Below, piece by piece: positions 28,578 to 38,013 of a DNA stretch of 64,000 nucleotides. A program made the position numbers and the translations under genes. How positions within the stretch are numbered: position 1 is the first letter of the stretch; each line of letters starts with the position of its first letter. The notes beneath the pieces are model-generated. The model did no database searches, was not told where the DNA came from, and saw only the letters and a program-made list of their open reading frames with translations. The DNA is from Paracidovorax citrulli (GTDB taxonomy: Bacteria > Pseudomonadota > Gammaproteobacteria > Burkholderiales > Burkholderiaceae_C), in NCBI RefSeq assembly GCF_900100305.1, contig NZ_FNEY01000020.1, positions 1 through 64,000 on the forward strand, read 5' to 3'.

Positions 28578-29327
28578 ATGCTGTCCTCCCCCGTCTCCAC
28601 CCCTCCCCTGCCCCGCCGCGCCACTGCCTGGGGCGGCCCTTCCGGCACCGCGCTGGCCCGTGCGGGCCTGTGCTGCGGCGCAGTGCTGCTGACGGCCGTG
28701 TCCCTGGCCGCACGCGCGCAGGCCCAGGCCGGGGACGAGCGCCCCGCAACGCTCGGCGAAGTGCAGGTGAACGCGGACCGTTCCGGCGAGGCGGGCACGC
28801 CCGCACGCCGCGCGCAGAGCGCATCGCGGCTGGGCCTGTCGGTGCTGGAGACGCCGCGCTCGGTGAGCGTGGTGGAGCGCGAGACACTGGATCAGCAGGG
28901 CGCCACCACCGAGCGCGAGGTGCTGCGCAACGCTTCCGGCGTGGCCTCGCGCAGCGAGTACTACGGCTCCTATTCGCAGTTCTCGGTGCGCGGCCTGTGG
29001 GCCGACAACACCTACAACGACCTGCGGGACGGCGCCAAGTTCATGCACCTGATCGATCCGCCGCTGTTCAATATCGACCGGGTGGAAGTGATCAAGGGGC
29101 CCGCGGCGCTGGAATACGGCCAGGCCGCGCCAGGAGGGCTGATCTACACGGTGGCCGACCTGGCCGTGGGCTGCGAGATGGCCGGCGGCCTGCGGCTGCA
29201 GGCCCACCTGAAGAACGCCACGGACAAGCGCTACGACCTCGACGGCACGAGCGATGCCGCGGGCTTCGCCTCGGTCACGCCGGGCGAGGCGCGCGCGCTG
29301 CAGGTCACGCTGGACTACGCCTTCTGA
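28578..29327 (+). pseudogene. TonB-dependent siderophore receptor with large internal in-frame deletion
   Basis: At 249 residues this is only a third of the normal 700 or more. A signal peptide and intact plug domain are present: GLSVLETPRSVSVVERE, LRNASGVASR, VEVIKGPAALEYGQAAPGGLIY. At residue 188 the reading jumps to the last barrel strands (TVADLAVGCEMAGG, LKNATDKRYDLDG, and a C-terminal LQVTLDYAF). The frame is kept, so about 450 residues of barrel were lost in one event. Such a product cannot form a pore. It heads the Fur-controlled operon whose other genes look intact. A second complete receptor closes the operon. Confidence 0.8.
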
Positions 29328-29346
29328 CCACCCGGAAGCAGCCGCC

Positions 29347-29655
29347 ATGAAACCCACCCGTCCCCTCTGGAAGTACCGCCTGGCCATCGCGTCGCGCGTG
29401 CTGGCTGCCACGGTCGGCGGCTATGCGCTCGCGGCCGCCGCAACGGCGGCCGGCGCCCTGGCCCTCGCGCCGGCGATGCCGCGCGTGGAGGCAGTGCTGG
29501 CCGCGACGATGTTCTCGTGGCTGGTGTATGCCGGCGCGGTGGCCTGGGCGTTCTATGCGCGCACCGCATGGTCGGCCTGGGCCGGGGCGGGCGTGCCCGC
29601 GCTGCTGCTGGGCGCCTGCGTGGTCGCTCCGCGCCTGTGGGGAGGCGCGGCATGA
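29347..29655 (+). CDS. DUF3649 small membrane protein of iron-uptake operons
   Basis: A 102-residue protein with three or four hydrophobic segments (VLAATVGGYALAAAATAAGALAL, VLAATMFSWLVYAGAVAWAFY, PALLLGACVVAP). The N-terminus LWKYRLAIASRVLAATVGGY and size match the DUF3649 family, which accompanies PepSY-type siderophore reductases. Its stop overlaps the next start in an ATGA, so translation is coupled. Exact function is unknown. It probably helps an inner-membrane iron-siderophore complex. Confidence 0.75.
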   Translation: MKPTRPLWKYRLAIASRVLAATVGGYALAAAATAAGALALAPAMPRVEAVLAATMFSWLVYAGAVAWAFYARTAWSAWAGAGVPALLLGACVVAPRLWGGAA

Positions 29656-31340
29656 CGGCTGCAGCGAACGACACCGCGCGCGCCGCCGCCGCGCCCGGGC
29701 GCGAGGGGTTCCGGCAGGCGATGTCCTGGGTCCACACCTGGGCGGGCCTGGTGCTGGGGTGGCTGCTGTTTGCCATCTTCGCCACCGGCACGCTGAGCTT
29801 TTTCAAGAGCGAATTCAATCTCTGGATGCGCCCGGAAATGCACGGGCTGGCAGCCCCGAGCCCCGACGTGGCGGGCCGGGCGCAGGCCGCACTGCACCGC
29901 CACGCGCCGGGCGTGACGCAGTGGTTCATGCGCCTGCCGGACGAGCGCCTGCCCGCCGTGACGGTGCTCTGGCGCGACAGTGCCAACGGCCGCTTCCAGA
30001 CCCTGCTCATGGACCCGGCCACGGGCGAGTCGATCGGCACGCGCGAGACCATGGGCGGCGAATTCTTCTACCGCTTCCACTTCGAGCTGCGCACGGCGCA
30101 CCAGAGCCGCTGGGCGCTGCAGGGGCGCTGGATCGTGGGGGTGGCGACGCTGCTGATGTTCATCGCGCTGCTCACGGGCGTGGTCACGCACCGGCGCATC
30201 TTCAAGGATTTCTTCACCTTCCGGCCCACCAAGGGCGGCCAGCGCGCCTGGCTGGACGCGCACAACGTCTCCGGCGTGCTGGCGCTGCCGTTCTACCTCG
30301 TCATCACCTTCAGCGGGCTGATGATCTTCCACACGCTCTACATGCCCGCCGGCATCGCGGCCGCCTACGCGACGCCCGAGGGCCCCGATTCGCAGGCCTA
30401 TTTCGCGGAGATGCAGGGCGACGAGCCGGGCGCACGCAGCGCGCGGCGGGTCCGCGGGACGGCGGAAGCGGCCGCGCCCCTGCCGGCGCTGGACCTGGCC
30501 ACGATGGTGGCGGGAGCCCACCGCACCTGGGGCGATGCCCGCATCGGCAACATTTCGGCGCGCCGCGACGCGGACGGCACGGTGGTGGAGGTCACGCGGC
30601 ACGATGGCGACCGGCTGCAGTACGGCCCCGCGCGGCTGCGCTTCGATGGTGCCACGGCGCGGCAGCTCGCGCTGATCGATCCGCAGACGCCCGCGATCAA
30701 GACCTACCGCGTGCTCTACGGGCTGCACCTCGCCCGCTTCGCGGGACCGGGCATGCGCTGGGCGCTGTTCGGCTTCGGCGTGCTGGGCAGCCTGATGATC
30801 GCTTCCGGGCTGGTGCTCTGGTCGGTGAAGCGGCGCGCGCAGGCGCAGCGCAAGCCGGGCGATGCCGGCCTGCCCTTCGGCGAGCGGCTGGTGGCCAGCC
30901 TGAACGTGGGCCTGATGGGGGGGCTGCCCCTGGCGGTCGCCGCGTTCCTGGCGGCCAACCGGCTGCTGCCCCTGTCCACGACCGGGCGCGCCGACGCGGA
31001 ACTCGCGTGGTTCTTCGGCACCTGGGGCGCGGGCCTGGCCGTCGGCCTGCTGCGGCCCGACCGGCGCGGCTGGGCACTGCTGCTGGGCGCCGCGGGCGCG
31101 CTGTTCGCGGCGCTGCCGGTGATCAACGCGGCCACCACCTCGGCGCATCTGGGCACCACGCTGCCCGCGGGCGAATGGGCCTGGGCCGGCATGGACCTGT
31201 CGTTCCTGGCCGCCGGGCTGGTGTTCGGCGCCCTGGCCCGCCACCTGCTGCGGCGCCGCGCGGCCGCCGCGCCGAAGGCGGCGCGCGCCGCCGCGCAGCC
31301 AAGGGCACCGTCCGGCACCACGCCCGCGCCAGGAGCCTGA
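29652..31340 (+). CDS. PepSY-associated membrane protein (putative siderophore-iron reductase)
   Basis: A 562-residue inner-membrane protein of the PepSY_TM/PiuB group. The first helix WVHTWAGLVLGWLLFAIFATGTLSFF and the HFELRTAH and RWALQGRWIVGVATLLMFIALLTGVVTHRRIFKDFF segments are family hallmarks, with histidines placed to bind haem. Further helices near 190-235 and 380-500 extend it to a length usual for iron-uptake versions. Such proteins are thought to reduce ferric siderophores at the inner membrane. The ATG overlaps the DUF3649 stop. It is followed 5 bases later by a DUF3325 gene. Confidence 0.85.
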   Translation: MTAAANDTARAAAAPGREGFRQAMSWVHTWAGLVLGWLLFAIFATGTLSFFKSEFNLWMRPEMHGLAAPSPDVAGRAQAALHRHAPGVTQWFMRLPDERLPAVTVLWRDSANGRFQTLLMDPATGESIGTRETMGGEFFYRFHFELRTAHQSRWALQGRWIVGVATLLMFIALLTGVVTHRRIFKDFFTFRPTKGGQRAWLDAHNVSGVLALPFYLVITFSGLMIFHTLYMPAGIAAAYATPEGPDSQAYFAEMQGDEPGARSARRVRGTAEAAAPLPALDLATMVAGAHRTWGDARIGNISARRDADGTVVEVTRHDGDRLQYGPARLRFDGATARQLALIDPQTPAIKTYRVLYGLHLARFAGPGMRWALFGFGVLGSLMIASGLVLWSVKRRAQAQRKPGDAGLPFGERLVASLNVGLMGGLPLAVAAFLAANRLLPLSTTGRADAELAWFFGTWGAGLAVGLLRPDRRGWALLLGAAGALFAALPVINAATTSAHLGTTLPAGEWAWAGMDLSFLAAGLVFGALARHLLRRRAAAAPKAARAAAQPRAPSGTTPAPGA

Positions 31341-31345
31341 CCGCC

Positions 31346-31702
31346 ATGCTCGAACTGCTGCTGTGTTTCGCCGGCTGGGCCGGCATCGCGCTGGGCATGG
31401 ACCGGCACCACGAGGACGCCTGGGGGCGCGAAGGCGCCCCGGCGCGGCTGCGTGCCCTGCGCCGGGGCGGATGGGCCGTGCTGGGCCTGTCGCTGGTTCT
31501 GGCCGTGGCATGGCCGCGCATGGCCAGCGTGCCGCTGTCGGTCACCTGGTGGGCCGTGGCGCTGTCCGTGTCGGCGCTGGGCGCCACTGCAGCGGCCACC
31601 TGGTGGCCGCGGCGCCTGCCCCGGCTCTGGGCCGCGGCCCTGGCGCTGGCAGTGCTGTGGGCGGCACTGACGGCCGCCCTGGGGCCGCACGCCACGGGCT
31701 GA
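31346..31702 (+). CDS. DUF3325 small membrane protein
   Basis: A 118-residue protein of three to four helices (LELLLCFAGWAGIALGMDRH, GGWAVLGLSLVLAVAWP, SVTWWAVALSVSALGATAA, LWAAALALAVLWAALTA). The N-terminal CFAGWAGIALGMDRHHED and overall layout fit DUF3325, which recurs beside DUF3649 and PepSY proteins in Fur-regulated operons. It starts 5 bases after the preceding stop. Function unknown, likely a subunit of the same inner-membrane complex. Confidence 0.7.
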   Translation: MLELLLCFAGWAGIALGMDRHHEDAWGREGAPARLRALRRGGWAVLGLSLVLAVAWPRMASVPLSVTWWAVALSVSALGATAAATWWPRRLPRLWAAALALAVLWAALTAALGPHATG

Positions 31703-31830
31703 CCGGCCCCGGCCGCCACGGTCCGGCCGCAGTCCCCGCCTCGCCGCAAGACCCCGCTGCCGGGGGCGCCTCCGGCGCGCCGCCGCATTGTTTTTCCATC
31801 GACTCTTCCACCTTTTCAAGGAGCCAACCG

Positions 31831-32559
31831 ATGCCATCGTCCTTCCGCCCCTGGGCCACCGCCCTCTTCGCCGCCTGCGCCGCCTGCGCCGCCGCAGGTG
31901 CCCAGGCCCACCAGGTGTGGCTCGAAGCCGGCAACGGCCAGGCACGGCTGCAGTTCGGCGAATATGCCGACAACCTGCTCGAGAAATCGCCGGGCGCGCT
32001 GGACAAGTTCCAGGGCATTCCGGTGCTGCAGGCCCATGCGCCGGGTGCGGCTTCGGCCACGCCCGTGGAAGGCCGGCGCACCGCCACGGCCTTCGCCTAC
32101 GCATTGCCCGGCGCCGCCGAGACGCTGTTCGCGGAAGCCCCCTACCCGGTGATCGACCGCAGCAAGGGCGGCAAGCCCGCGCTGCTCTGGCGCCCCGCCG
32201 CGCGCTGGGTCGCGGACCTGTCCCGCCCCGTCGCGGCCACGGCGCCGCTGGACGTGGTGCCTACGGGCCGCGCGGGCGAACTGCGCGTGGTGTTCAACGG
32301 CCAGCCGCTGCCCAAGGCCCAGGTGACGCTGGCCGCGCCCTCCGGCTGGGCCCGCGAGGCCGTGACCGGAGCGGACGGCACGGTGCGGTTCGCCCTGCCG
32401 TGGAAAGGCCAGTACGTGGCCGAGGTGAAGCACTCCGATGCGGCGGCCGGCGAGCGCAATGGCGAGAAGTACGGCGAGACGGCCTACCTCACCACGCTCA
32501 CCTTCGCCCAGGCCGAGGGCATGGAATCTCCCGCCCTGCCGGCCGCCCCGGCGCGCTGA
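31831..32559 (+). CDS. DUF4198-type periplasmic protein
   Basis: A 242-residue exported protein with signal peptide (cleavage after GAQA) and an N-terminal HQVWLE, the histidine that often binds metal in this family. Later segments GELRVVFNGQPLPKAQVTLAAPSGW and TGADGTVRFALPWKGQYVAEV form an Ig-like/NikM fold. DUF4198 proteins usually accompany metal or cobalamin uptake. AAGGAG precedes the ATG. It lies between the PepSY-type genes and the intact receptor, so a role in metal-siderophore handling in the periplasm is likely but unproven. Confidence 0.75.
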   Translation: MPSSFRPWATALFAACAACAAAGAQAHQVWLEAGNGQARLQFGEYADNLLEKSPGALDKFQGIPVLQAHAPGAASATPVEGRRTATAFAYALPGAAETLFAEAPYPVIDRSKGGKPALLWRPAARWVADLSRPVAATAPLDVVPTGRAGELRVVFNGQPLPKAQVTLAAPSGWAREAVTGADGTVRFALPWKGQYVAEVKHSDAAAGERNGEKYGETAYLTTLTFAQAEGMESPALPAAPAR

Positions 32560-32665
32560 CCTCCTGCCGCGCCGCGCGCCACGCCACCCGGCGCGCGCGG
32601 CCCCGTTTCCGCCATTCCTCCCGCACGCCGCCCCGGCGGCGCGGTCGATCCATTTCCTGCCAGCC

Positions 32666-34903
32666 ATGACGCAATCCCTCGACCTTCTCCCCTCTCCCCA
32701 CCGGCGCGCTTCCCGCCCCGCCGCCGCCCCGCGCACGCTCGTCCGGTCCCTGTCCGCGGCCGCCGCCACGCTCTGCACCCTGGGCGCCGCAACCGCCGCG
32801 CATGCACAGCAGGCCGCCGCCACCGGCGGCGCTCCGGCCGCGGAAGCCACGCTCGCCCCGGTGACGGTGAGCGCCGACGGCCAGCAGGAAAACCCCGTGA
32901 ACCCCGTCGCAGGCTTCGTGGCCCGCCGCGCGCTGTCGGCCACCAAGACCGATACCCCGCTGATCGAAACGCCCCAGGCCATCAGCGTCGTCACGCGCGA
33001 CCAGATGGAGGCGCAGGGCGCGCAGACGCTGCGCCAGACCACGGCCTACACCGCCGGCATGGTGTCCAACTACTTCGACAGCCGCGTGGACAGCTTCAAG
33101 GCCCGCGGCGGCGACGTGACGCAGTACCTGGACGGTCTGCTGCGCATCTACGGCACCTACAACAACATCAAGGCCGATCCCTACCTGCTCGAACGCGTGG
33201 AATTCCTGCGCGGGCCGTCGTCCGTGCTCTACGGCCAGGGCAGCGTGGGCGGCGTGCTCAACCTCACGAGCAAGCGCCCCCAGGCCGAGCCGCTGCGCGA
33301 GGTGCAGGTGCAGCTGGGCAACTACGCCCGCAAGCAGATCACGGCCGACCTGACCGGCCCGCTCACGCAGGATGGGCAATGGCTCTACCGCCTGGTGGCC
33401 GTGGGCCGCGACAGCGATTCCCAGGTGGACCACGTGGGCGACGACCGCCAGGTGTTCGCCCCCACGCTGACCTGGAAACCCAGCGCCGCCACGTCGCTGA
33501 CGCTGCAGTTCACGCACCAGAAGGACAGGAGCGGCTCGCTGATCGGCTTCTTCCCGTGGCAGGGCACGCAACTGCCCAGCCCGCATGGCCAGATCCCGAC
33601 CTCGGCGTTCATCAGCGAGCCCGGCTGGGACGCCTACGACAGCGAGAACAATTCCTGGGGCTACCTCTTCAGCCATCAGCTGAACGGCGCCTGGACGCTG
33701 CGGCAGAACCTGCGCCGCACGGTGAGCGACGTCGATTACCGCAGCATGTACACGAGCTTCACGGCCAACCGCGCCACGGGCCGGCCGGCGCGCCCGGTGT
33801 TCGAGGCGGACAACCGCACGCTGCTGCGCGATGCCTCCTGGCAGCGCAACGCCAGCCGCCTGCTGATGGTCGATACGCAGCTCGAAGGCAGGCTGCGCGC
33901 CGGAGCCACCGAACACACGCTGCTGTTCGGCATGGACGCGCAGCGCAACACCACCAGCCAGTCCTCGTGGCTCAAGACCGTGAGCGGCATCGATGTCTAT
34001 GCACCGGTGTACGGCAACTTCACGCCGCCGTCCGAATCGGACCTGGCACGCCAGCCCGGCGTGCGGCAGCGGCAGATGGGCTTTTACGCACAGGACCAGA
34101 TCCGCTGGAACCGCTGGACGGCCACGCTCGGCCTGCGCCACGACCGCGCCAGGACCGACACCGAAGGTCGCCCCGCGGCGGCCGTGGACGACAGCGCCTG
34201 GACCAAGCGGCTGGGCGCAACCTACCAGATGGATGGCGGCTGGGCGCCCTACCTGAGCTATTCGGAGTCGTTCCAGCCCCTGGGCGGGGTGGACTTCTAC
34301 GGCACGCCGTTCAAGCCCCAGCGCGGCCAGCAGTGGGAAGCCGGCGTGAAATGGCAGCCCGAGGGCCGCGGCATCTCGGCGTATGCGGCCATCTACCAGG
34401 TGCGCGAGAAGAACCGCAAGACCACCGACCCCGCCAACCCGCGCAACAACCTGCAGATCGGCGAAACCAAGGCCCGCGGCCTGGAGGCCGAACTCACGGC
34501 CAGCATCGCGCGCAGCTGGGACGCCACGCTGGCCTACGCCTACACCGACACCGAGATCTCGCGCAGCAACGCGGGGGACCAGGGGCAGCCGGTGGCCGGC
34601 GTGCCGAAGCACACGGCCTCCGCCTGGCTGTCGCACCGCTTCGGCACGGGTGGCCGCGGGCAGTGGACGGTGGGCGGCGGGCTGCGCTACACGGGCTCGC
34701 AGTGGACCGGCACGACCGCCATCACCACGCCGTCCTCCACCATCGCCGATGCCATGGTGGCGTACGACGCGGGCGACTGGCGGCTGGCCTTCAACGTGGT
34801 GAACCTGGCGGACAAGGTGCAGGTCACGCAGTGCCTGGCGCGCGGCGACTGCTTCTACGGCCAGCGGCGCACCTACATGCTGACCTCGACCTACCGCTTC
34901 TGA
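32666..34903 (+). CDS. TonB-dependent siderophore receptor
   Basis: A 745-residue outer-membrane receptor. After a signal peptide (to AAHAQ) comes the TonB box-like TLAPVTVSA, plug domain (TPQAISVVTRDQM, VEFLRGPSSVLYGQGSVGGVLNLTSKRP), and a 22-strand barrel ending with the characteristic RRTYMLTSTYRF terminal aromatic. Family features correspond to ferric-siderophore receptors such as FhuE or FpvA-like. Residue 60 onward may include an N-terminal linker but no full signalling domain. It is the last gene of the Fur-controlled operon and functionally replaces the deleted receptor at its head. Confidence 0.93.
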   Translation: MTQSLDLLPSPHRRASRPAAAPRTLVRSLSAAAATLCTLGAATAAHAQQAAATGGAPAAEATLAPVTVSADGQQENPVNPVAGFVARRALSATKTDTPLIETPQAISVVTRDQMEAQGAQTLRQTTAYTAGMVSNYFDSRVDSFKARGGDVTQYLDGLLRIYGTYNNIKADPYLLERVEFLRGPSSVLYGQGSVGGVLNLTSKRPQAEPLREVQVQLGNYARKQITADLTGPLTQDGQWLYRLVAVGRDSDSQVDHVGDDRQVFAPTLTWKPSAATSLTLQFTHQKDRSGSLIGFFPWQGTQLPSPHGQIPTSAFISEPGWDAYDSENNSWGYLFSHQLNGAWTLRQNLRRTVSDVDYRSMYTSFTANRATGRPARPVFEADNRTLLRDASWQRNASRLLMVDTQLEGRLRAGATEHTLLFGMDAQRNTTSQSSWLKTVSGIDVYAPVYGNFTPPSESDLARQPGVRQRQMGFYAQDQIRWNRWTATLGLRHDRARTDTEGRPAAAVDDSAWTKRLGATYQMDGGWAPYLSYSESFQPLGGVDFYGTPFKPQRGQQWEAGVKWQPEGRGISAYAAIYQVREKNRKTTDPANPRNNLQIGETKARGLEAELTASIARSWDATLAYAYTDTEISRSNAGDQGQPVAGVPKHTASAWLSHRFGTGGRGQWTVGGGLRYTGSQWTGTTAITTPSSTIADAMVAYDAGDWRLAFNVVNLADKVQVTQCLARGDCFYGQRRTYMLTSTYRF

Positions 34904-34937
34904 CGGAACTTCCCCGGGGCACGCCCCGCGGGAGGAC

Positions 34938-36170
34938 TCACTCGGGCAGCAGCCAGTTGCCCAGTTCCTCGGCCTGCTCCATGCACTGCTCCTGCAGCAC
35001 GGCGCCGTAGGGCCAGCCGCCCACGAACAGCAGCGGCGGTATCTCGGCACAGGGAACGCGCCCTTCCCCCTCGCGCCAGCCCTCGACGAAGGCTTCGTTC
35101 AGCGCCCGGATGTCGGCCCGGGCTTTCACCGACACATCGAACACGTGGCGCCGGAAAGCGGCCCAGGCCCGGTCTTCCGGCGCGGGGCGGGTGGACGGGG
35201 ACTGCGGCTGCGCCGACGGGTTGCCCGGCGCATTGCCGTCCCACGCATCCGGCCGCCATCCGGCGCCGGACCCCGGGGACGCTCCCGGGAGGCGTGACGG
35301 CGGCACGCCCTCTTCGCCATACCGCGCGGATTCGTCGTCCGTCTCGCAGACGCTGTCCAGGATGCGGCCGACCTGCACGCCGAAGGCGGCCGTGGCGGTG
35401 TCGAAGGCCAGCACGCGCAAGGCATCGCCCGGCGAGCTGGCCATGACGCAGATGTCGAAGATCCGGGACTGGCCATCGCACAGGACCTCCACCATGTCGC
35501 TCATCACGCGCACCAGCAACCGGCCTCCCGAGCGGATGGTGACGGACACCTGCTCGTCCGACCGCTCCTCCAGGTGGGCCGCCAGCGATTCCGCCCATTT
35601 GCGCGAAGCATCGTCGGAGAAATCGCTGCCCGCCAGGGAGCGGCCGTCGTCCTTCCAGCGGATGTATTCCAGCGCCGCCTGAACCGGGGTGTTCTGCGGC
35701 CCGGAGGGGTCGCAGAGGAACATGGTCGAGATGAGCGGGTAGTAGTAGCCGTCGCGCACCTGGACCAGGGCGTCCAGCACGCCCGGATCGCGCCAGTCGA
35801 TGGACAGCGACAGGGTACGCGCCGCATCGCCGAGTATCGCCTCCGGATCCCGGAGACAATCGTCGAAGAAGCGCCCGCAGGTATAGTCGAGCCGGATACG
35901 GCCGCGCAGGGCCATGGCGGCGCGGTGCACGGTGCGGACCAGCGGCACGGCGAGTTGGCTGCCCTCGTCATCCCTCCCGCCGGCCGGACCCGCACCGGGC
36001 GCGAAACCCTGCCCCTGCGCGGCCTCCCGGCCATCGAAGACATGCACGTCCAGGAACGCGCCCAGGCGACGCGCCCGCTGCATGAGGTGGTATGCGGACG
36101 CAAGGCCCAGGGCCCCGCCTCCGACGATGGCCACGTGCAGCACATCGTCTGCGTCGCCATGGTTTGACAT
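34938..36170 (-). CDS. FAD/NAD(P)-binding Rossmann protein, putative oxidoreductase
   Basis: A 410-residue protein starting with a dinucleotide-binding fold (LHVAIVGGGALGLASAYHLMQRA) that keeps GxGxxG with an extra small residue. After it come an acidic strand end in DVHVFDG and a long middle with RLDYTCGRFFDDCL and the aromatic GYYYPLISTMFLC. It shows the FAD_NAD-binding N-terminal motif but I do not recognise the specific family. A low-complexity Pro/Gly/Ser insertion lies near 295-345. The start is set by GGGAG 8 bases upstream. It is convergent with the TonB receptor and separate from the dehydrogenase gene. Substrate unknown. Confidence 0.6.
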   Translation of the reverse strand: MSNHGDADDVLHVAIVGGGALGLASAYHLMQRARRLGAFLDVHVFDGREAAQGQGFAPGAGPAGGRDDEGSQLAVPLVRTVHRAAMALRGRIRLDYTCGRFFDDCLRDPEAILGDAARTLSLSIDWRDPGVLDALVQVRDGYYYPLISTMFLCDPSGPQNTPVQAALEYIRWKDDGRSLAGSDFSDDASRKWAESLAAHLEERSDEQVSVTIRSGGRLLVRVMSDMVEVLCDGQSRIFDICVMASSPGDALRVLAFDTATAAFGVQVGRILDSVCETDDESARYGEEGVPPSRLPGASPGSGAGWRPDAWDGNAPGNPSAQPQSPSTRPAPEDRAWAAFRRHVFDVSVKARADIRALNEAFVEGWREGEGRVPCAEIPPLLFVGGWPYGAVLQEQCMEQAEELGNWLLPE

Positions 36171-36325
36171 GTTCTCCCGCCTGAATTCTGGTTGACAGTG
36201 GCCCAATGTGCACGACCGGCCGCCGGTCTTCAAGTTATTGTCTCGCTCTGCCCCGGAAATCCGGAGGACGGAACGCTTTTCGCAGGCACCGTCGCCGGAT
36301 CGCTCCAGCCTCCCCCATGTGACAA

Positions 36326-36354
36326 AGCCCCCGGGATGGGTGTCCGCGGGGGCT
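36326..36354 (-). terminator. Terminator hairpin after the semialdehyde dehydrogenase gene
   Basis: AGCCCCCG (36326-36333) and CGGGGGCT (36347-36354) form an 8-bp stem with a 13-base loop. On the minus strand it lies about 40 bases beyond the dehydrogenase stop and is followed by TTTGT. Confidence 0.6.
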
Positions 36355-36393
36355 GTCCGGGACGAGGCGCCCCGGGACCGGTGGGCGGTCCGG

Positions 36394-37833
36394 TCACACG
36401 TTGGTGATGGAGACCGCGCGCGTGTTCAGGTGCGCCTCGATCGCCTCCGGGCCCCCTTCGGAGCCGTAGCCGGAGTCCTTCAGGCCGCCGAACGGCAGCT
36501 CGGCGGACGGGGATGCGGGCTGGTTGATCCACAGCATGCCCACTTCGAGCCGCTGCGACAGCAGGTGGGCGTGCTTGAGGGAGCGCGTGAAGGCATAGCC
36601 GGCCAGGCCGTAGGGCAGCCGGTTGGCCTCGGCGATGGCGTCCTCGATCTTCTCGAAGCCGCGCACCGCAGCCACCGGGCCGAAGGGCTCCTCGTTGAAG
36701 ATGCGCGCGGACACGGGCACGTCGTCCAGCACCGTCGGCTGGAAGAAATTGCCGTCGCCGCCGATGCGCTCGCCGCCGGCCGCCACCTGGGCGCCGTGCT
36801 GCACGGCATCCTGCATCAGCTCGGCCATGGCCGTGATGCGGCGCGGATTGGCCAGCGGGCCCATCTGGGTGCCGTCGGCCAGGCCGTCGCCCACCTTCAG
36901 GCCCTGGGCGTGGCGCGCCAGCGCGGCCACGAAATCCTTGCGGATGCTCTCGTGCACCAGGAAGCGGGTGGGCGAGATGCAGACCTGGCCCGCATTGCGG
37001 AACTTCGCACCGCCGGCGGCCTTGATGGCCAGTTCCACGTCGGCGTCGTCCGCGACGATCACCGGGGCGTGGCCGCCCAGTTCCATGGTCACGCGCTTCA
37101 TGTGCTGACCGGCCAGCGCTGCCAGCTGCTTGCCCACGGGGGTCGAGCCGGTGAACGTGACCTTGCGGATGACCGGGTGCGGGATGAGGTAGCTGGAAAT
37201 CTCGGCCGGGTTGCCGTACACCAGGCCCACGGTGCCGGCCGGCACGCCGGCATCGGCGAATGCGCGGATCAGTTCGGCGGGGCTGGCGGGCGTTTCCTCG
37301 GGCGCCTTCACGAGGATGGAGCAGCCGGAAGCGAGCGCGGCGGCCAGCTTGCGCACCACCTGGTTGATCGGGAAATTCCAGGGCGTGAACGCGGCCACGG
37401 GGCCGACGGGGTCCTTCAGGACGAGCTGACGCACGGCGAGGCTGCCACGGGCGGGAACGATGCGGCCGTAGATGCGCTGGCCCTCGTCGGCGAACCACTC
37501 GATGATGTCGGCGGCTGCCATGGCCTCGATCTTCGCCTCGGCCAGCGGCTTGCCCTGCTCCTGGGTGAGGATGCGGGCGATGGCTTCGGCGCGCTCGCGC
37601 ATGAGGGCAGCCGCGCGGCGCATGGTGCGGGCGCGCTCCACGGCGGGGATGTCGCGCCAGACCTCGAAGCCCTTCTGGGCCGCTTCCAGGGCGCGGTCCA
37701 GGTCGGCACGGCCGGCATGGGCCACGCGGCCGATTTCCTTGCCCGTGGCCGGGTTGTGCACGGCGATGGTCCTGCCATCGGCGGCGTCCTGCCACTCACC
37801 GGCAATGAAAAGGCGTGTGCTCGGATACGTCAT
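36394..37833 (-). CDS. gabD: NAD(P)-dependent succinate-semialdehyde dehydrogenase family
   Basis: A 479-residue aldehyde dehydrogenase. The cofactor-binding [23 protein letters not shown], the catalytic glutamate in TMELGGHAP and the nucleophilic cysteine in [13 protein letters not shown] are intact. The branch [11 protein letters not shown] at the start and [10 protein letters not shown] near the end fit the succinate-semialdehyde or related aldehyde group of the GabD subfamily. It would oxidise succinate semialdehyde to succinate in 4-aminobutyrate or related breakdown. It is a single gene with its own terminator, so specificity cannot be confirmed from context. Confidence 0.8.
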   Translation of the reverse strand: MTYPSTRLFIAGEWQDAADGRTIAVHNPATGKEIGRVAHAGRADLDRALEAAQKGFEVWRDIPAVERARTMRRAAALMRERAEAIARILTQEQGKPLAEAKIEAMAAADIIEWFADEGQRIYGRIVPARGSLAVRQLVLKDPVGPVAAFTPWNFPINQVVRKLAAALASGCSILVKAPEETPASPAELIRAFADAGVPAGTVGLVYGNPAEISSYLIPHPVIRKVTFTGSTPVGKQLAALAGQHMKRVTMELGGHAPVIVADDADVELAIKAAGGAKFRNAGQVCISPTRFLVHESIRKDFVAALARHAQGLKVGDGLADGTQMGPLANPRRITAMAELMQDAVQHGAQVAAGGERIGGDGNFFQPTVLDDVPVSARIFNEEPFGPVAAVRGFEKIEDAIAEANRLPYGLAGYAFTRSLKHAHLLSQRLEVGMLWINQPASPSAELPFGGLKDSGYGSEGGPEAIEAHLNTRAVSITNV

Positions 37834-38013
37834 GCGTGTGCTCCTGCGATAGCTGATTGGGAACGGGGAATGGCGAAGGGGAAAACGGCCGCTCGCGCCA
37901 CGGGGTGGCGGGCGGCGACCCCATATCCTAGCCGGGACCTATGGCACGGTCCGGCTCCAAACAGGAGCACTATAGGCCGGATGGCGCCGCGGCGCCCCGG
38001 CGGCGGCGCTTTG

